Shown one piece after another: positions 26,844 through 35,970 of a stretch of DNA of 64,000 bases. The notes beneath the pieces are model-generated. The model saw nothing but the letters and a program-made list of their open reading frames with translations. It was not told where the DNA came from and ran no database searches. The position numbers and the translations under genes are program-made. This DNA is from Mucilaginibacter kameinonensis (GTDB lineage Bacteria; Bacteroidota; Bacteroidia; Sphingobacteriales; Sphingobacteriaceae): positions 186,001 to 250,000 of the forward strand of contig NZ_RCWZ01000001.1 in the NCBI RefSeq assembly GCF_003675385.1, in the 5' to 3' direction. Position 1 is the stretch's first letter; every line of letters starts with the position of its first letter.

Positions 26844-26851
26844 TAACTTTG
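26844..26851 (+). promoter_or_regulatory. Candidate -7 promoter element for the canonical SDR gene
   Basis: TAACTTTG is an exact TAnnTTTG match 22 bases before the ATG at 26874. There is no good -33 TTG, which fits a promoter that needs an activator bound at the TGTATAAAT sites just upstream. Confidence 0.5.
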
Positions 26852-26873
26852 GTTTATCAAAAAACACAAAACA

Positions 26874-27692
26874 ATGGCAAAAACAATTTTCATAACAGGA
26901 GCATCACGCGGATTTGGAAAGATCTGGACAGAAGCATTTTTAAAACGCGGCGATAAAGTTACGGCTACCGCACGTGACATTAGCTCACTTAATGACTTGG
27001 TAGAAAAATATGGTGACAATATACTGCCGATACAACTGAATGTTAATGACCGCGATGCTGATTTTGCAGCGGTAAAAAAAGCGAAAGAGCACTTTGGCAG
27101 TATTGATGTACTTATTAATAACGCAGGCTATGGCCTGTTTGGCGCTGTGGAAGAAACAAGCGAAAAAGAAGCCCGCGAACAAATGGAGACTAACTTTTTT
27201 GGCCTGCTGTGGCTAACCCAGGCGGCAATACCTGTTATGCGCGAACAAGGGCACGGTCATATCATCCAGTTGTCGAGCGTGCTGGGCGTAGTAGCGGCCC
27301 CTGTTTTAGGAATTTACAACGCGTCGAAATACGCGGTGGAGGGATTAAGCGAAACGTTGGCGACAGAAATGAAAGGCTTTGGCATCAAGATCTCATTGGT
27401 AGAACCAAATGGTTTTTCAACGGATTGGGGCAGCGCTTCCGCGGTACATTCAACCGCTTTGCCACAATACGATCAAATGAAAGCCGATCAGCAGGCCCGC
27501 TTTACTGAAGACTTCTTTGGTTATCCCGAAGCTACAACCGATGCTATATTAACGCTTATCGATAGCGAAAACCCTCCGCTTCGTTTATTCCTTGGTAAAA
27601 TAGCTTTGCCATGGGTGAAACAAGTTTATAACGCCCGTTTAGCTGAATGGGATCAATGGAATGATGTAGCTACAGCCGCTCATGGCCATTAA
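26874..27692 (+). CDS. SDR-family oxidoreductase (canonical)
   Basis: A 272-residue NAD(P)-dependent dehydrogenase. Cofactor motif TGASRGFG, structural NNAG (LINNAGYGLFG) and active-site YNASK (Y and K both present) are all intact. The type resembles the classical SDRs that act on small ketones or alcohols; the substrate is unknown. It is divergent from the SDR at 25910 and is followed by an AraC regulator after 74 bases, suggesting that the regulator controls this pair. Confidence 0.93.
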   Translation: MAKTIFITGASRGFGKIWTEAFLKRGDKVTATARDISSLNDLVEKYGDNILPIQLNVNDRDADFAAVKKAKEHFGSIDVLINNAGYGLFGAVEETSEKEAREQMETNFFGLLWLTQAAIPVMREQGHGHIIQLSSVLGVVAAPVLGIYNASKYAVEGLSETLATEMKGFGIKISLVEPNGFSTDWGSASAVHSTALPQYDQMKADQQARFTEDFFGYPEATTDAILTLIDSENPPLRLFLGKIALPWVKQVYNARLAEWDQWNDVATAAHGH

Positions 27693-27766
27693 TATGCCCC
27701 ACAATAATTAATTGTCTGCAGGATCAGTATGTATATTTGTATTGATCCTGCTTTTATTTTATCGTC

Positions 27767-28657
27767 ATGAATTATTATAAGAGTTTACCGCTTTTCCTTA
27801 AATCAAACAGGCTTCCGCTATCCGAAAGTCCGATGATAGCCGTTGTGCCATGCAAAGGGAAATGCACAATGAGGGATAAAGAATTTTCGGGCGATTTTTA
27901 TATGATCACTTTCAAAAAGGTGAAATCGGGGTTCATTTCATATGGCCGTACCCGGTATGATCATCAAAATGGTTCGATGTCATTCGTAAAACCCCGGCAG
28001 GTGATAGAGTACTCTAACCTTAGGCTTGATCAGGCCGGTTTCAATATATTTATTCATGAAGACTTTTTGAATGGGCATCCGATTCATAACGAGATAAAAA
28101 AATACGGCTTTTTTGATTATGGAATTAACGAAGCACTACACCTTTCGCCCCGCGAAGAGCAAATAATATGGGAGCTGCATGATAAAATAGAGGCCGAGCT
28201 GAACAGCAATATGGATGAGTATAGTCGTGACATTATCCTCACTCATCTTGATTCAATTTTTAAATATTCCCAACGCTTTTATAAGCGCCAATTCATTAAC
28301 AGAACCGAGCTTTCGGGCAAAACGGTATCTAAATTTAACAAAGCCTTGTCAAAATATTTTGATGACGGACTTTTACATACCCAAGGCCTGCCTACTGTAT
28401 ACGCCATGGCATCAAATCTTAATGTTTCCACCCGCTACCTGAGTGATATGCTCAAACAGGAAACGGGCAAAACAGCTATAGAACTTATACACGTTTATCT
28501 TATTGATGAAGCCAAAAACAGGCTCAAAAACCAGGATCAAAACGTTTCGGAAATAGCATACGAGTTGGGCTTTGAAAACCTGCCTTATTTTTCAAGGTTG
28601 TTTAAAAAAGAAACTGGCTTAAGTCCCAACCAGTTCAAAAAACAATTGATTAACTAA
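27767..28657 (+). CDS. AraC-family transcriptional regulator
   Basis: A 296-residue protein with an N-terminal cupin-like sensor part (about 1-180) and a C-terminal AraC DNA-binding domain of two HTH motifs (about 205-295), ending with the hallmark SEIAYELGFENLPYFSRLFKK followed by GLSPNQFK. It follows the canonical SDR gene on the same strand and is the best candidate to bind the TGTATAAAT sites upstream. The inducer is unknown. Confidence 0.92.
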   Translation: MNYYKSLPLFLKSNRLPLSESPMIAVVPCKGKCTMRDKEFSGDFYMITFKKVKSGFISYGRTRYDHQNGSMSFVKPRQVIEYSNLRLDQAGFNIFIHEDFLNGHPIHNEIKKYGFFDYGINEALHLSPREEQIIWELHDKIEAELNSNMDEYSRDIILTHLDSIFKYSQRFYKRQFINRTELSGKTVSKFNKALSKYFDDGLLHTQGLPTVYAMASNLNVSTRYLSDMLKQETGKTAIELIHVYLIDEAKNRLKNQDQNVSEIAYELGFENLPYFSRLFKKETGLSPNQFKKQLIN

Positions 28658-28672
28658 TGCTACATTTGGTTC

Positions 28673-29371
28673 ATGACACTCGCAGACCGGATCATCCAAT
28701 TCAATGAGCAACTAACCTATACCGGCGATCCTTTACCTGAAGGCATCCGCATCATGAACCCGTTTAAGGAGCATCCGCAAACCATGCGCATCGTTGATGA
28801 GTTTTATCATAAATATTACAACGATAACCAGCAACGGCATATCATTTTGGGCATTAACCCGGGCAGGTTTGGCGGTGGCTTAACCGGAATCCCATTTACC
28901 GATCCTAAACGACTGATCTCAGAATGTCACATCAACTACGAGGGCAAAATGTCGCACGAGCCATCATCTGTATTTGTTTATGAGGTGATCAACGCCTTTG
29001 GCGGGCCGGAAGCTTTTTATAAGCAAATCTATATTAACTCCCCATGCCCGCTGGGTTTTACCAGTATTGATGCCAAGGGCAAGGAAAAAAATTACAATTA
29101 CTATGACAGCAAGGAACTAACCAAAGCTGTTTACCAGTTTATGATCGAAAACATCCGCAAGCAGATTGCTCTGGGTGTTAATACCGATAAGTGTTTTTGC
29201 TTTGGCACCGGTAAAAATGAAACATTCCTGCGCAAGCTGAATGATGAGTATCATTTCTTCGGCGAGATCATAGCGCTGGAACATCCGCGTTTTATAATGC
29301 AATATAAAACCGCAAGCAAGCAGTTTTATATTGATAAATATCTTGCTGCTTTTGAGGATGTCGCGGGGTAA
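28673..29371 (+). CDS. SMUG2-type uracil-DNA glycosylase-like protein (DUF4918)
   Basis: A 232-residue protein. The UDG-superfamily motif 1 appears as GINPGRFGGG (60-69), followed by TGIPFTDP, and motif 2 as EHPRF near the C-terminus, matching the SMUG2/DUF4918 pattern. These enzymes remove uracil or related lesions from DNA. The ATG at 28673 is 15 bases after the AraC stop. A TACATTTG sequence just upstream (28661-28668) matches TAnnTTTG but would give an almost leaderless message and has no good -33 partner. Confidence 0.85.
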   Translation: MTLADRIIQFNEQLTYTGDPLPEGIRIMNPFKEHPQTMRIVDEFYHKYYNDNQQRHIILGINPGRFGGGLTGIPFTDPKRLISECHINYEGKMSHEPSSVFVYEVINAFGGPEAFYKQIYINSPCPLGFTSIDAKGKEKNYNYYDSKELTKAVYQFMIENIRKQIALGVNTDKCFCFGTGKNETFLRKLNDEYHFFGEIIALEHPRFIMQYKTASKQFYIDKYLAAFEDVAG

Positions 29372-29458
29372 GTTTCTTAGCTATTAAACAACAGGTCCTC
29401 AATCCCCTCTTGAAAGTAATAGCCCATGAGCAGACAGTCAGAAGGTTTTAAAAGTATG

Positions 29459-29583
29459 GGCTGTGCGATTCCCTCCCCTGAGAGGGTGTAGGGAGGGGTT
29501 CCTTCGAGATGTCCGATAGGAGTAAGACGTATAAACCCCTCCCTGCCAACACTCAATTCTAACCCACCCCTCCCCGGGGAGGT
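29459..29583. repeat. REP element, copy 2 of the GCGATTCCCTCCC family
   Basis: It shares the blocks GTGCGATTCCCTCCCCTG, AGGGTGTAGGGAGGGGTT, CGTATAAACCCCTCCCTGCCAACAC and CACCCCTCCC with the copy at 8868-8990, in the same order and orientation. It fills most of the gap between the SMUG2 and nucleoside hydrolase genes. The central segment differs between copies. Confidence 0.8.
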
Positions 29584-29669
29584 AACCACCTGTTTAATCC
29601 GCAATTCAACTATACTATTTGATGGCAAAACACTTATATTGTGTGCTGTAACCAATTGACCTTTAAGCT

Positions 29670-30689
29670 ATGACCCAAAGCAAGTTTTTATCATTCCTGC
29701 TCCTGCTTTTTGTTTCCCCCTTTATTTCGAACGGACAATCAACAGCCGCCAATAAACTTATTTCGCCCCGCATCAGGGTGATTATGGATAATGATTTTAG
29801 CGGCGATCCGGATGGCTTGTTTGCACTTACCCATTTAGTACTGTCTCCATCTGTCGAAGTTAGAGGCATCATCGGCTCGCACCTGAATGCTGCCGACGGT
29901 TTCGACAGGTCAAAAACCCAGGCCGATAACGCGGCAAAAAAAGCTGCCGAGTTATTGGCTGTTTTAAAGATCAAAGACCAATTCCCGGTGATAGCCGGCT
30001 CTAATACGGCAATGGTAAACGATAGCACCCCGGTTAAAAGTAAAGCTGTCGACCTCATCATTAAAGAAGCCTCACGCACAGATACTTCATTGCCGCTTTA
30101 TATACTTTGCGGCGCTGGACTTACCGAAATTGCATCAGCAGTATTAACCGATCCCAAAATTGCCGACAAACTTACACTCGTATGGATTGGCGGCCCTGAA
30201 TACAGCGATCTTGCCCTGCCTCCACCAAACTATAGCAGCCCCGAGTATAATCTTAATATCGATATCAATGCCGCAAGGGCGGTGTTTAACCACTCGCAAT
30301 TAAAGCTATGGCAAATCCCAAGAGATGGGTACCGTCAGGCCTTGTTGCCATATTCCGAATTACAGCTCAAAATAAAACCCCAGGGCGAAGCGGGCAAATA
30401 CCTGACTGGCGTACTCGAAACGTTGATGGGCCGCCTGCAACAATATCATCTTAACATTGGTGAAACTTATATTTTAGGCGATAGCCCGCTGGTGTTACTT
30501 ACCGCGTTGCAGTCATCTTTTGAGGCAGATCCTTCATCGAGCGAGTATGTATTAAAACCTTGTCCGCTCATTAACGCGCAGGGCGGGTATGATTATAATA
30601 CACATGGCCGTAATATCCGCGTTTACCGCCGACTGGATATCAACCTGATGTTTAATGATTTTTTTGCCAAGTTGGAGCTCAATAAGTAA
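29670..30689 (+). CDS. Secreted inosine-uridine nucleoside hydrolase-like protein
   Basis: A 339-residue protein with a Sec signal peptide (to about residue 23, SNGQS). The calcium-binding signature near the mature start is DNDFSGDPDG (D40, D42, D46, D48), a variant of the family DxDxxxDD. Other conserved parts are LILCGAGLTEIASAV-type and the GGPEY segment. Such enzymes split nucleosides to base and ribose; with a signal peptide it would act in the periplasm for scavenging. The metal signature is not the standard form, so the substrate may differ. Confidence 0.85.
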   Translation: MTQSKFLSFLLLLFVSPFISNGQSTAANKLISPRIRVIMDNDFSGDPDGLFALTHLVLSPSVEVRGIIGSHLNAADGFDRSKTQADNAAKKAAELLAVLKIKDQFPVIAGSNTAMVNDSTPVKSKAVDLIIKEASRTDTSLPLYILCGAGLTEIASAVLTDPKIADKLTLVWIGGPEYSDLALPPPNYSSPEYNLNIDINAARAVFNHSQLKLWQIPRDGYRQALLPYSELQLKIKPQGEAGKYLTGVLETLMGRLQQYHLNIGETYILGDSPLVLLTALQSSFEADPSSSEYVLKPCPLINAQGGYDYNTHGRNIRVYRRLDINLMFNDFFAKLELNK

Positions 30690-30789
30690 GGGCCATAGCT
30701 GGTATATTTTCAACCATAATCGGTTTATTTAGTATTACCTTAAGCGCTGTTTTGTAATTATTTTGGCCTGATCATAACCCTTTGATATC

Positions 30790-32421
30790 ATGCTTAAAAT
30801 AATCGGCAAAACAGCGCAGAACATTTTCCTGCTTGCTCTCGCATTAGCTGTGGGCGATAAAACCTTTGCCCAAACCAACGATCCATCATTACCGAAGCTT
30901 ATCGAAAAAAATGGCAGGCACGCGTTTTTAGTTGATGGCAAACCTTTTTTGATGCTTGGCGGTCAGGCGCACAACTCAAGCGCATGGCCGGCCTTGATGC
31001 CAGGGGTATGGAAATCGGCAGAGGCGATGCACCTCAACACACTTGAGCTGCCCATTTATTGGGAACAGATAGAACCTCAACCCGGAAAGTTTGATTTTTC
31101 ATTGGTAGATACACTACTTACCCAGGCCCGGCAACATCATGTTCATTTGGTGTTGTTATGGTTTGGTACCTGGAAAAACGGAAGTAATCATTACATGCCC
31201 GAATGGATGAAGCGTGATGCCGCTAAATATCCAAATATTACCGGTAAAACAGGCAAAGCAATCGACTCGCCGTCCCCGCATTCAAAAGCTACATTGGATG
31301 CCGATATTAAAGCATTTTCGGCATTGATGCGATATCTGAAACAGGCCGACGCGCAGCATACCGTTATTATGGTTCAGGTTGAAAATGAGCCCGGCTCATG
31401 GGACACCGTTCGTGACTACTCGGCCAAGGCTCAAAAATTATTTGAAGCAGATGTACCCGCCGAGCTCTTAAAACCGGCTATACTAAAAGCGTTGAATGTA
31501 CCCGAAAACTCCAAAGGTACATGGGCCAAGGTTTTTGGCGACAGGGCCGATGAGTATTTCCAGGCCTGGTCTATTGCCCGTTTCATTGAACAAGTTGCAG
31601 CAGCGGGGAAAGCCGAATACCCGCTGCCACTATATGTGAATGTGGCACTTCGCGATCCGCTCACCAATCCACCTGCAACCCATTACGAAAGTGGTGGCGC
31701 TACAGATAACGTGATCCCGATCTGGAAAGCGGCAGCACCGTCTATCGATTTGCTTGCTCCTGATATTTACCTTTCCGGCAGCGAAAGGGTACTAAAAGTG
31801 ATCGACCTGTATACCCGTGCAGATAACACCCTGTTTGTACCCGAAGCCGGTTTAATTACCGATAACGCAAAATACTTTTATGATGTTTTAGCCCATGGCG
31901 GCATAGGCTTTTCTCCTTTCGGGATAGATGATAATGGCGATGCTTCAAACGATGATCATTTGGCCGAACGCCTTGCTCCTTTCGCACAGGAATACGCTAT
32001 GGCAACGCCAATGATGCGGGAACTGGCACAATGGGTTTTTGATGATAAGATCAAAGCCGCTGTTGAACGCGAAGACGGCACGGAACAAACCATTAAACTT
32101 GGCGCATGGGATGCCATCATAAAATTTGGCAGCGGCCGTGGTGGCGAGCTTAAGCCTAACAAAGACCATAACGGCAAAGCCATGATAGTTACCCTTGATG
32201 AAAATAAATTCATCATGACCGGGACAAACTGCAGGATTACCTTCCATCCCGCAGGCGGCAATACCGGCAGGGCATGGCAATACCTTAAAGTTGAAGAAGG
32301 CAGGTATAGCGATGGTATTTTTAAATCGCTTCGCATCCTTAATGGTGATGAAACCGATTGGGGTGGGCCTGCAATTGGAGATCAGCCGAGGGTGCTGCGG
32401 ATTTCGTTGGTGGTGAGGTAA
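30790..32421 (+). CDS. GH35-like beta-galactosidase with DUF5597-type C-terminus
   Basis: A 543-residue secreted protein (signal peptide to about residue 28, FAQ). A TIM-barrel like GH35 runs from GGQAHNSSAW (about 58) to about 400. Predicted acid/base is E200 in VENEPGSW and nucleophile is E352 in LFVPEAG, both at the positions expected for clan GH-A. The C-terminal beta region (about 410-543) fits the DUF5597 extension. It probably removes terminal beta-galactosyl or related residues from plant or microbial glycans. No SusCD pair is adjacent, so it is not in a classical PUL. Confidence 0.88.
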   Translation: MLKIIGKTAQNIFLLALALAVGDKTFAQTNDPSLPKLIEKNGRHAFLVDGKPFLMLGGQAHNSSAWPALMPGVWKSAEAMHLNTLELPIYWEQIEPQPGKFDFSLVDTLLTQARQHHVHLVLLWFGTWKNGSNHYMPEWMKRDAAKYPNITGKTGKAIDSPSPHSKATLDADIKAFSALMRYLKQADAQHTVIMVQVENEPGSWDTVRDYSAKAQKLFEADVPAELLKPAILKALNVPENSKGTWAKVFGDRADEYFQAWSIARFIEQVAAAGKAEYPLPLYVNVALRDPLTNPPATHYESGGATDNVIPIWKAAAPSIDLLAPDIYLSGSERVLKVIDLYTRADNTLFVPEAGLITDNAKYFYDVLAHGGIGFSPFGIDDNGDASNDDHLAERLAPFAQEYAMATPMMRELAQWVFDDKIKAAVEREDGTEQTIKLGAWDAIIKFGSGRGGELKPNKDHNGKAMIVTLDENKFIMTGTNCRITFHPAGGNTGRAWQYLKVEEGRYSDGIFKSLRILNGDETDWGGPAIGDQPRVLRISLVVR

Positions 32422-32451
32422 GATTAATATTTCAAAAATCCACTCCATAAA

Positions 32452-32546
32452 CGTCATTGCGAGGCACGAAGCAATCCCAAACTATACAGGGCGGATTTGC
32501 TTAACGACTCTGTTAATCGGGGATTGCTTCATGCCTCGCAATGACG
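32452..32546. repeat. Interspersed palindromic repeat, GTCATTGCGAGG family (27-bp arms)
   Basis: The arms at 32452-32478 and 32520-32546 are 27 bases each with one mismatch, which allows a G-U pair. It is the longest-armed copy of the three in the window and lies between the convergent GH35-like and GH13 genes. Confidence 0.88.
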
Positions 32547-32580
32547 GCTCCTTTTACTATTCCATCCGTGATTGTCCCTC

Positions 32581-34320
32581 CTATTTCACCTCATAAACCA
32601 CCGCCTCATACGGCATCAGCGTGCCGTTTTTTGATGGTATTTGATAATTGTCAATTAAAACAGTCGCATTGTTTAGATCGATGCCCGTTTGTGTTGAGGC
32701 CGCCTTATTGGTGAAGTTCAGTAATACCAACAGCTTCCTGCCGTTCAACTCCCTGGTGTAGGCATAAGTATCAGGGTTTTGCGCGTCGAGCAAGGTGTAC
32801 TTTCCGTATACCAGCACCAGGTTATCTTTCCGGAGTTTTACTACCCGTCTGAAATAATTTAAAATGCTGTTGGCATCTTTTTCCTGAGCGGCGGCGTTAA
32901 TGTTTTTGTAATTGGGGTTTACCTTTATCCAGGGTGCACCAGTAGTAAATCCGGCATTTGCGGTATTGTTCCATTGAAATGGCGTACGACCATTATCCCG
33001 GCTTTCAAAAGCTATCCGTTTTAAATACGCAGGTAAATCGGCACCAATATTTTTCTGACGCTGGTACTCGTTCAGCGTTTGCACATCGCGGTAATCCTCA
33101 ATTGTGGTAAAACCGGCATTGGTCATGCCCAGCTCGTCGCCATTGTAGTAGTAAGGTGTACCGCGCATGGTCATTAAAAAGGTAGTCAGCATTTTTGATG
33201 ATAAAGCTCTAAATTCAGGGCTGTCATTCCCGAAGCGGCTTACCAACCGTGCCTGGTCATGATTGGCCAGGAATATCGAAAGCCAGCCCTTTGCCGCAAA
33301 AGCACTATCCCATTTGGTGAATACCTGTTTTAAATGCGTTATGCTGTAACCTTCGGGCTTGGCAATATCTACCCCTTCAAAGGCATAAGCCATGTTCAGT
33401 TCATTCCTGTCGGCGTCAACTAAATTATGCCCGTCTTCAAATGTATTGCCTGCACCTTCGGCCACGCTCATTACATTGTATTTGCTGAGCACTTCCCGGT
33501 TCATTTCCTGCAGGTAGCCATGCAAATTGCCCTGTACACCATAATATTGGGTAAAGTTTTTTTCAAACCCTTTTGGAAAAGCCGGGAAGGTAGTATCCTT
33601 CGCGGCAAACTGGAAAGCATCCAGCCTGAAACCGTCAATCCCTTTATCCGCCCAAAACTTCATGATACCATATACTTCATTCCTGAGTTTAGGATTTTCC
33701 CAATTAAGATCGGGTTGCTTACGCGAAAAATAGTGCAGGTAATAGGCATTCGTAAGCGAATCGTACCGCCAGGCATCATGGTTCACATCAAACAAACTAT
33801 AACGATATGCCGGCTTACCTTTCTCGGCGTTCCACCAGTGATAATATTCCCGATATGGACTGGTTCGTGAGCTCCGGCTTTGTTTAAACCATTCATGCTC
33901 GTCGCTGCTATGGTTTACAACCAGGTCCATAACCAGTTTTATGCCACGGCTATGCATGCCTTTAAGCAAAGCGTCAAAATCGTCCATCGTACCAAAATCC
34001 TTCATGATGTTGCGGTAATCGCTTACATCGTACCCGTTATCATCATTGGGCGAACTGTAAATAGGATTAAGCCAAACCACATCAATCCCCAGGCTTTTGA
34101 TATAATCCAGCTTAGAGATGATGCCTTTCAAATCGCCGATGCCATCCCCGTTATTGTCTTTAAAGCTGCGCGGATAAACCTGGTAAACTACTGCTTCTTT
34201 CCACCATTTGCGGTCGATGGTATCTGTTGCTTTGGGATTATTCTGGGCATATCCCGAAAAGGCACCAAGCATAAAAATAGCAAAAGCCATAAAACGGATG
34301 TAAGGTACGTTCATGATCAT
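32581..34320 (-). CDS. Secreted GH13 alpha-glucosidase-type enzyme
   Basis: 579 residues. A second ATG two codons in (34314) could be the start. Signal peptide to about residue 25 (GYAQ). The alpha-amylase barrel has all catalytic residues: nucleophile D234 in GFRLDAF, acid/base E288 in SVAEGAG and D355 in ANHDQ. The early motif YQVYPRSFKDNNGDGIGDL is typical of oligo-1,6-glucosidase/alpha-glucosidase members. It likely hydrolyses malto- or isomalto-oligosaccharides in the periplasm. The exact linkage cannot be told. Confidence 0.93.
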   Translation of the reverse strand: MIMNVPYIRFMAFAIFMLGAFSGYAQNNPKATDTIDRKWWKEAVVYQVYPRSFKDNNGDGIGDLKGIISKLDYIKSLGIDVVWLNPIYSSPNDDNGYDVSDYRNIMKDFGTMDDFDALLKGMHSRGIKLVMDLVVNHSSDEHEWFKQSRSSRTSPYREYYHWWNAEKGKPAYRYSLFDVNHDAWRYDSLTNAYYLHYFSRKQPDLNWENPKLRNEVYGIMKFWADKGIDGFRLDAFQFAAKDTTFPAFPKGFEKNFTQYYGVQGNLHGYLQEMNREVLSKYNVMSVAEGAGNTFEDGHNLVDADRNELNMAYAFEGVDIAKPEGYSITHLKQVFTKWDSAFAAKGWLSIFLANHDQARLVSRFGNDSPEFRALSSKMLTTFLMTMRGTPYYYNGDELGMTNAGFTTIEDYRDVQTLNEYQRQKNIGADLPAYLKRIAFESRDNGRTPFQWNNTANAGFTTGAPWIKVNPNYKNINAAAQEKDANSILNYFRRVVKLRKDNLVLVYGKYTLLDAQNPDTYAYTRELNGRKLLVLLNFTNKAASTQTGIDLNNATVLIDNYQIPSKNGTLMPYEAVVYEVK

Positions 34321-34553
34321 AATCGGTTAAAATTTATAGCAGGACAGAACTGATTTTCTGCGGTTTACAATAAGAGAACATTAAGGTAGCATTATTTAAC
34401 AAGAACATCAAATAAAGCAGCCAAAGCAGGGGGCATAACACGTTCCGAAATTTAAGTTTCAAACATTATGGCCGTTTGGGGGTTTAAATTAAGCTAACAC
34501 CCATCACAATTAACAGTTAATAAATTGAACTTTAAATATTTATATAAGTTAGC
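34321..34553. other. Divergent intergenic region between GH13 and barrel genes
   Basis: AT-rich, 233 bases, with no ORF. It must hold promoters for both directions, but I cannot find a full -33/-7 match. No repeat element. Confidence 0.4.
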
Positions 34554-35900
34554 GTGCATCACAAACCACCACATAAAATTTCTATCCTGCTTTTAAAGAC
34601 GGTTTTATTGATACTATTTACAGGCGTGGCCATGCATAGCCTTGCCCAGGTGCAGGTACCTGCCGATTCGGTAAAGGCGGATTCTCTCCGCATTAAAGAA
34701 AAGGAGGTGCAGCCGGCAAAACCTACTGATACATTGTACAAACAATATGACTTCGGCGATCTGGTACGCAACATACTGCATCCCGGCCGACCAGCCGCAC
34801 CTCCAAATAAAAAATCATCGGGCATTACAATTATTCCCAACGTGGCATCTAACCCTACAATCGGCTCGCAGATTGGCATTAAGGCGGTGGCCGGTAAAAA
34901 ATTAGGGACCGATCCAAATACGCTGCTATCAGTAGCCGCAACCTCGGCCTCTATTACTACCAAGGGGATCATCTATTTTTATATCAATCACAACATATAT
35001 ACACCGGGTAATAAATGGAATTTCCAGGGCAATTTGGTTGCAGCCAAAACGGTATCGCCCGATTATGGTTTGGGAATTGGCCAGGCATCAAGCGGCAGCG
35101 AAGCCGACCAGGTACTGGCCAACCCCGAGCGTAAAGGAAGGGCCCTGCATTCGCAATATTATAATATCAGGGAGAAGGTGTACAAAGAAATTGACAAGGG
35201 GCTGTTCCTGGGTGCAGGCGCATCTTTTGATATCAGGCGAAAAATTGAGGATACCAAATCAACCACCGATCTTACCCCCTATAATATTTACAGCGACCGC
35301 CACGGGTTTGCCCGCGATCATTATGCCGCCAACGGTCTGCTTTTTAACCTGCAATACACCACCCGCGATAATCAAAACCGGGCTTACCGTGGCATTTATG
35401 TAGACGCCGGCTTCCGCGTTAACCAAAGCTGGATGGGTAGTTCAAAAAACGCGGTGCAATTTACTACCGATTTCAGGAAGTATTTCAGCCTGTCAGAAAC
35501 AAACCCGGAGCATGTTGTAGCTTTCTGGAACTGGGGCTCATACCTCATCAGCGGTAATATTCCTTATCTGGAGTTACCTGGCACGGGTAAAGACCCAAGC
35601 TTCAGGAGTGGCCGGGGCTATGTTGTACAATACTTTAAAGGCACGCAATACAACTACTCAGAAGTGGAATACCGTTTCCCGATACTGCGGAACAAGTTTA
35701 TAAGCGGCGTAGCATTCGCCAACCTGCAAACTACCAATGATGAGTCGGGCACTAAAATATTTCAGGTGTGGCAGCCGGGCTATGGCGGCGGCTTGCGGGT
35801 TTTATTTAACAAAGCCACACGCACCAACCTTTGCCTTGATTATGCCTTTGGCAGGTATGGTTCAAAAGGGTTCTTTTTGGGCTTGAATGAGGCATTTTAA
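34554..35900 (+). CDS. BamA/TamA-type outer-membrane barrel protein (surface antigen D15 family)
   Basis: 448 residues starting at a GTG (34554); no better ATG lies before the hydrophobic segment, and the signal peptide ends near LAQ. The mature part has a short disordered start, then beta-strand alternation to the C-terminus, with motifs GLFLGAGASFDIRR and YSEVEYRFPI typical of D15-type barrels. The full set of POTRA domains of BamA is absent, so this is a short family member, with a possible role in outer-membrane export of an unknown substrate. A strong bidirectional terminator follows. Confidence 0.8.
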   Translation: MHHKPPHKISILLLKTVLLILFTGVAMHSLAQVQVPADSVKADSLRIKEKEVQPAKPTDTLYKQYDFGDLVRNILHPGRPAAPPNKKSSGITIIPNVASNPTIGSQIGIKAVAGKKLGTDPNTLLSVAATSASITTKGIIYFYINHNIYTPGNKWNFQGNLVAAKTVSPDYGLGIGQASSGSEADQVLANPERKGRALHSQYYNIREKVYKEIDKGLFLGAGASFDIRRKIEDTKSTTDLTPYNIYSDRHGFARDHYAANGLLFNLQYTTRDNQNRAYRGIYVDAGFRVNQSWMGSSKNAVQFTTDFRKYFSLSETNPEHVVAFWNWGSYLISGNIPYLELPGTGKDPSFRSGRGYVVQYFKGTQYNYSEVEYRFPILRNKFISGVAFANLQTTNDESGTKIFQVWQPGYGGGLRVLFNKATRTNLCLDYAFGRYGSKGFFLGLNEAF

Positions 35901-35940
35901 AACAAAGCAGCCTCCGGTTAAAACCGGAGGCTGCTTTGTT
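35901..35940. terminator. Bidirectional terminator, 19-bp stem
   Basis: The perfect 19-base arms AACAAAGCAGCCTCCGGTT (35901-35919) and its reverse complement (35922-35940) have only AA between them. It lies between convergent genes; T-rich ends (TTTGTT) on both strands allow it to stop both. Confidence 0.9.
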
Positions 35941-35970
35941 AAATATCGACTACAATAGCCTCAACACAGC

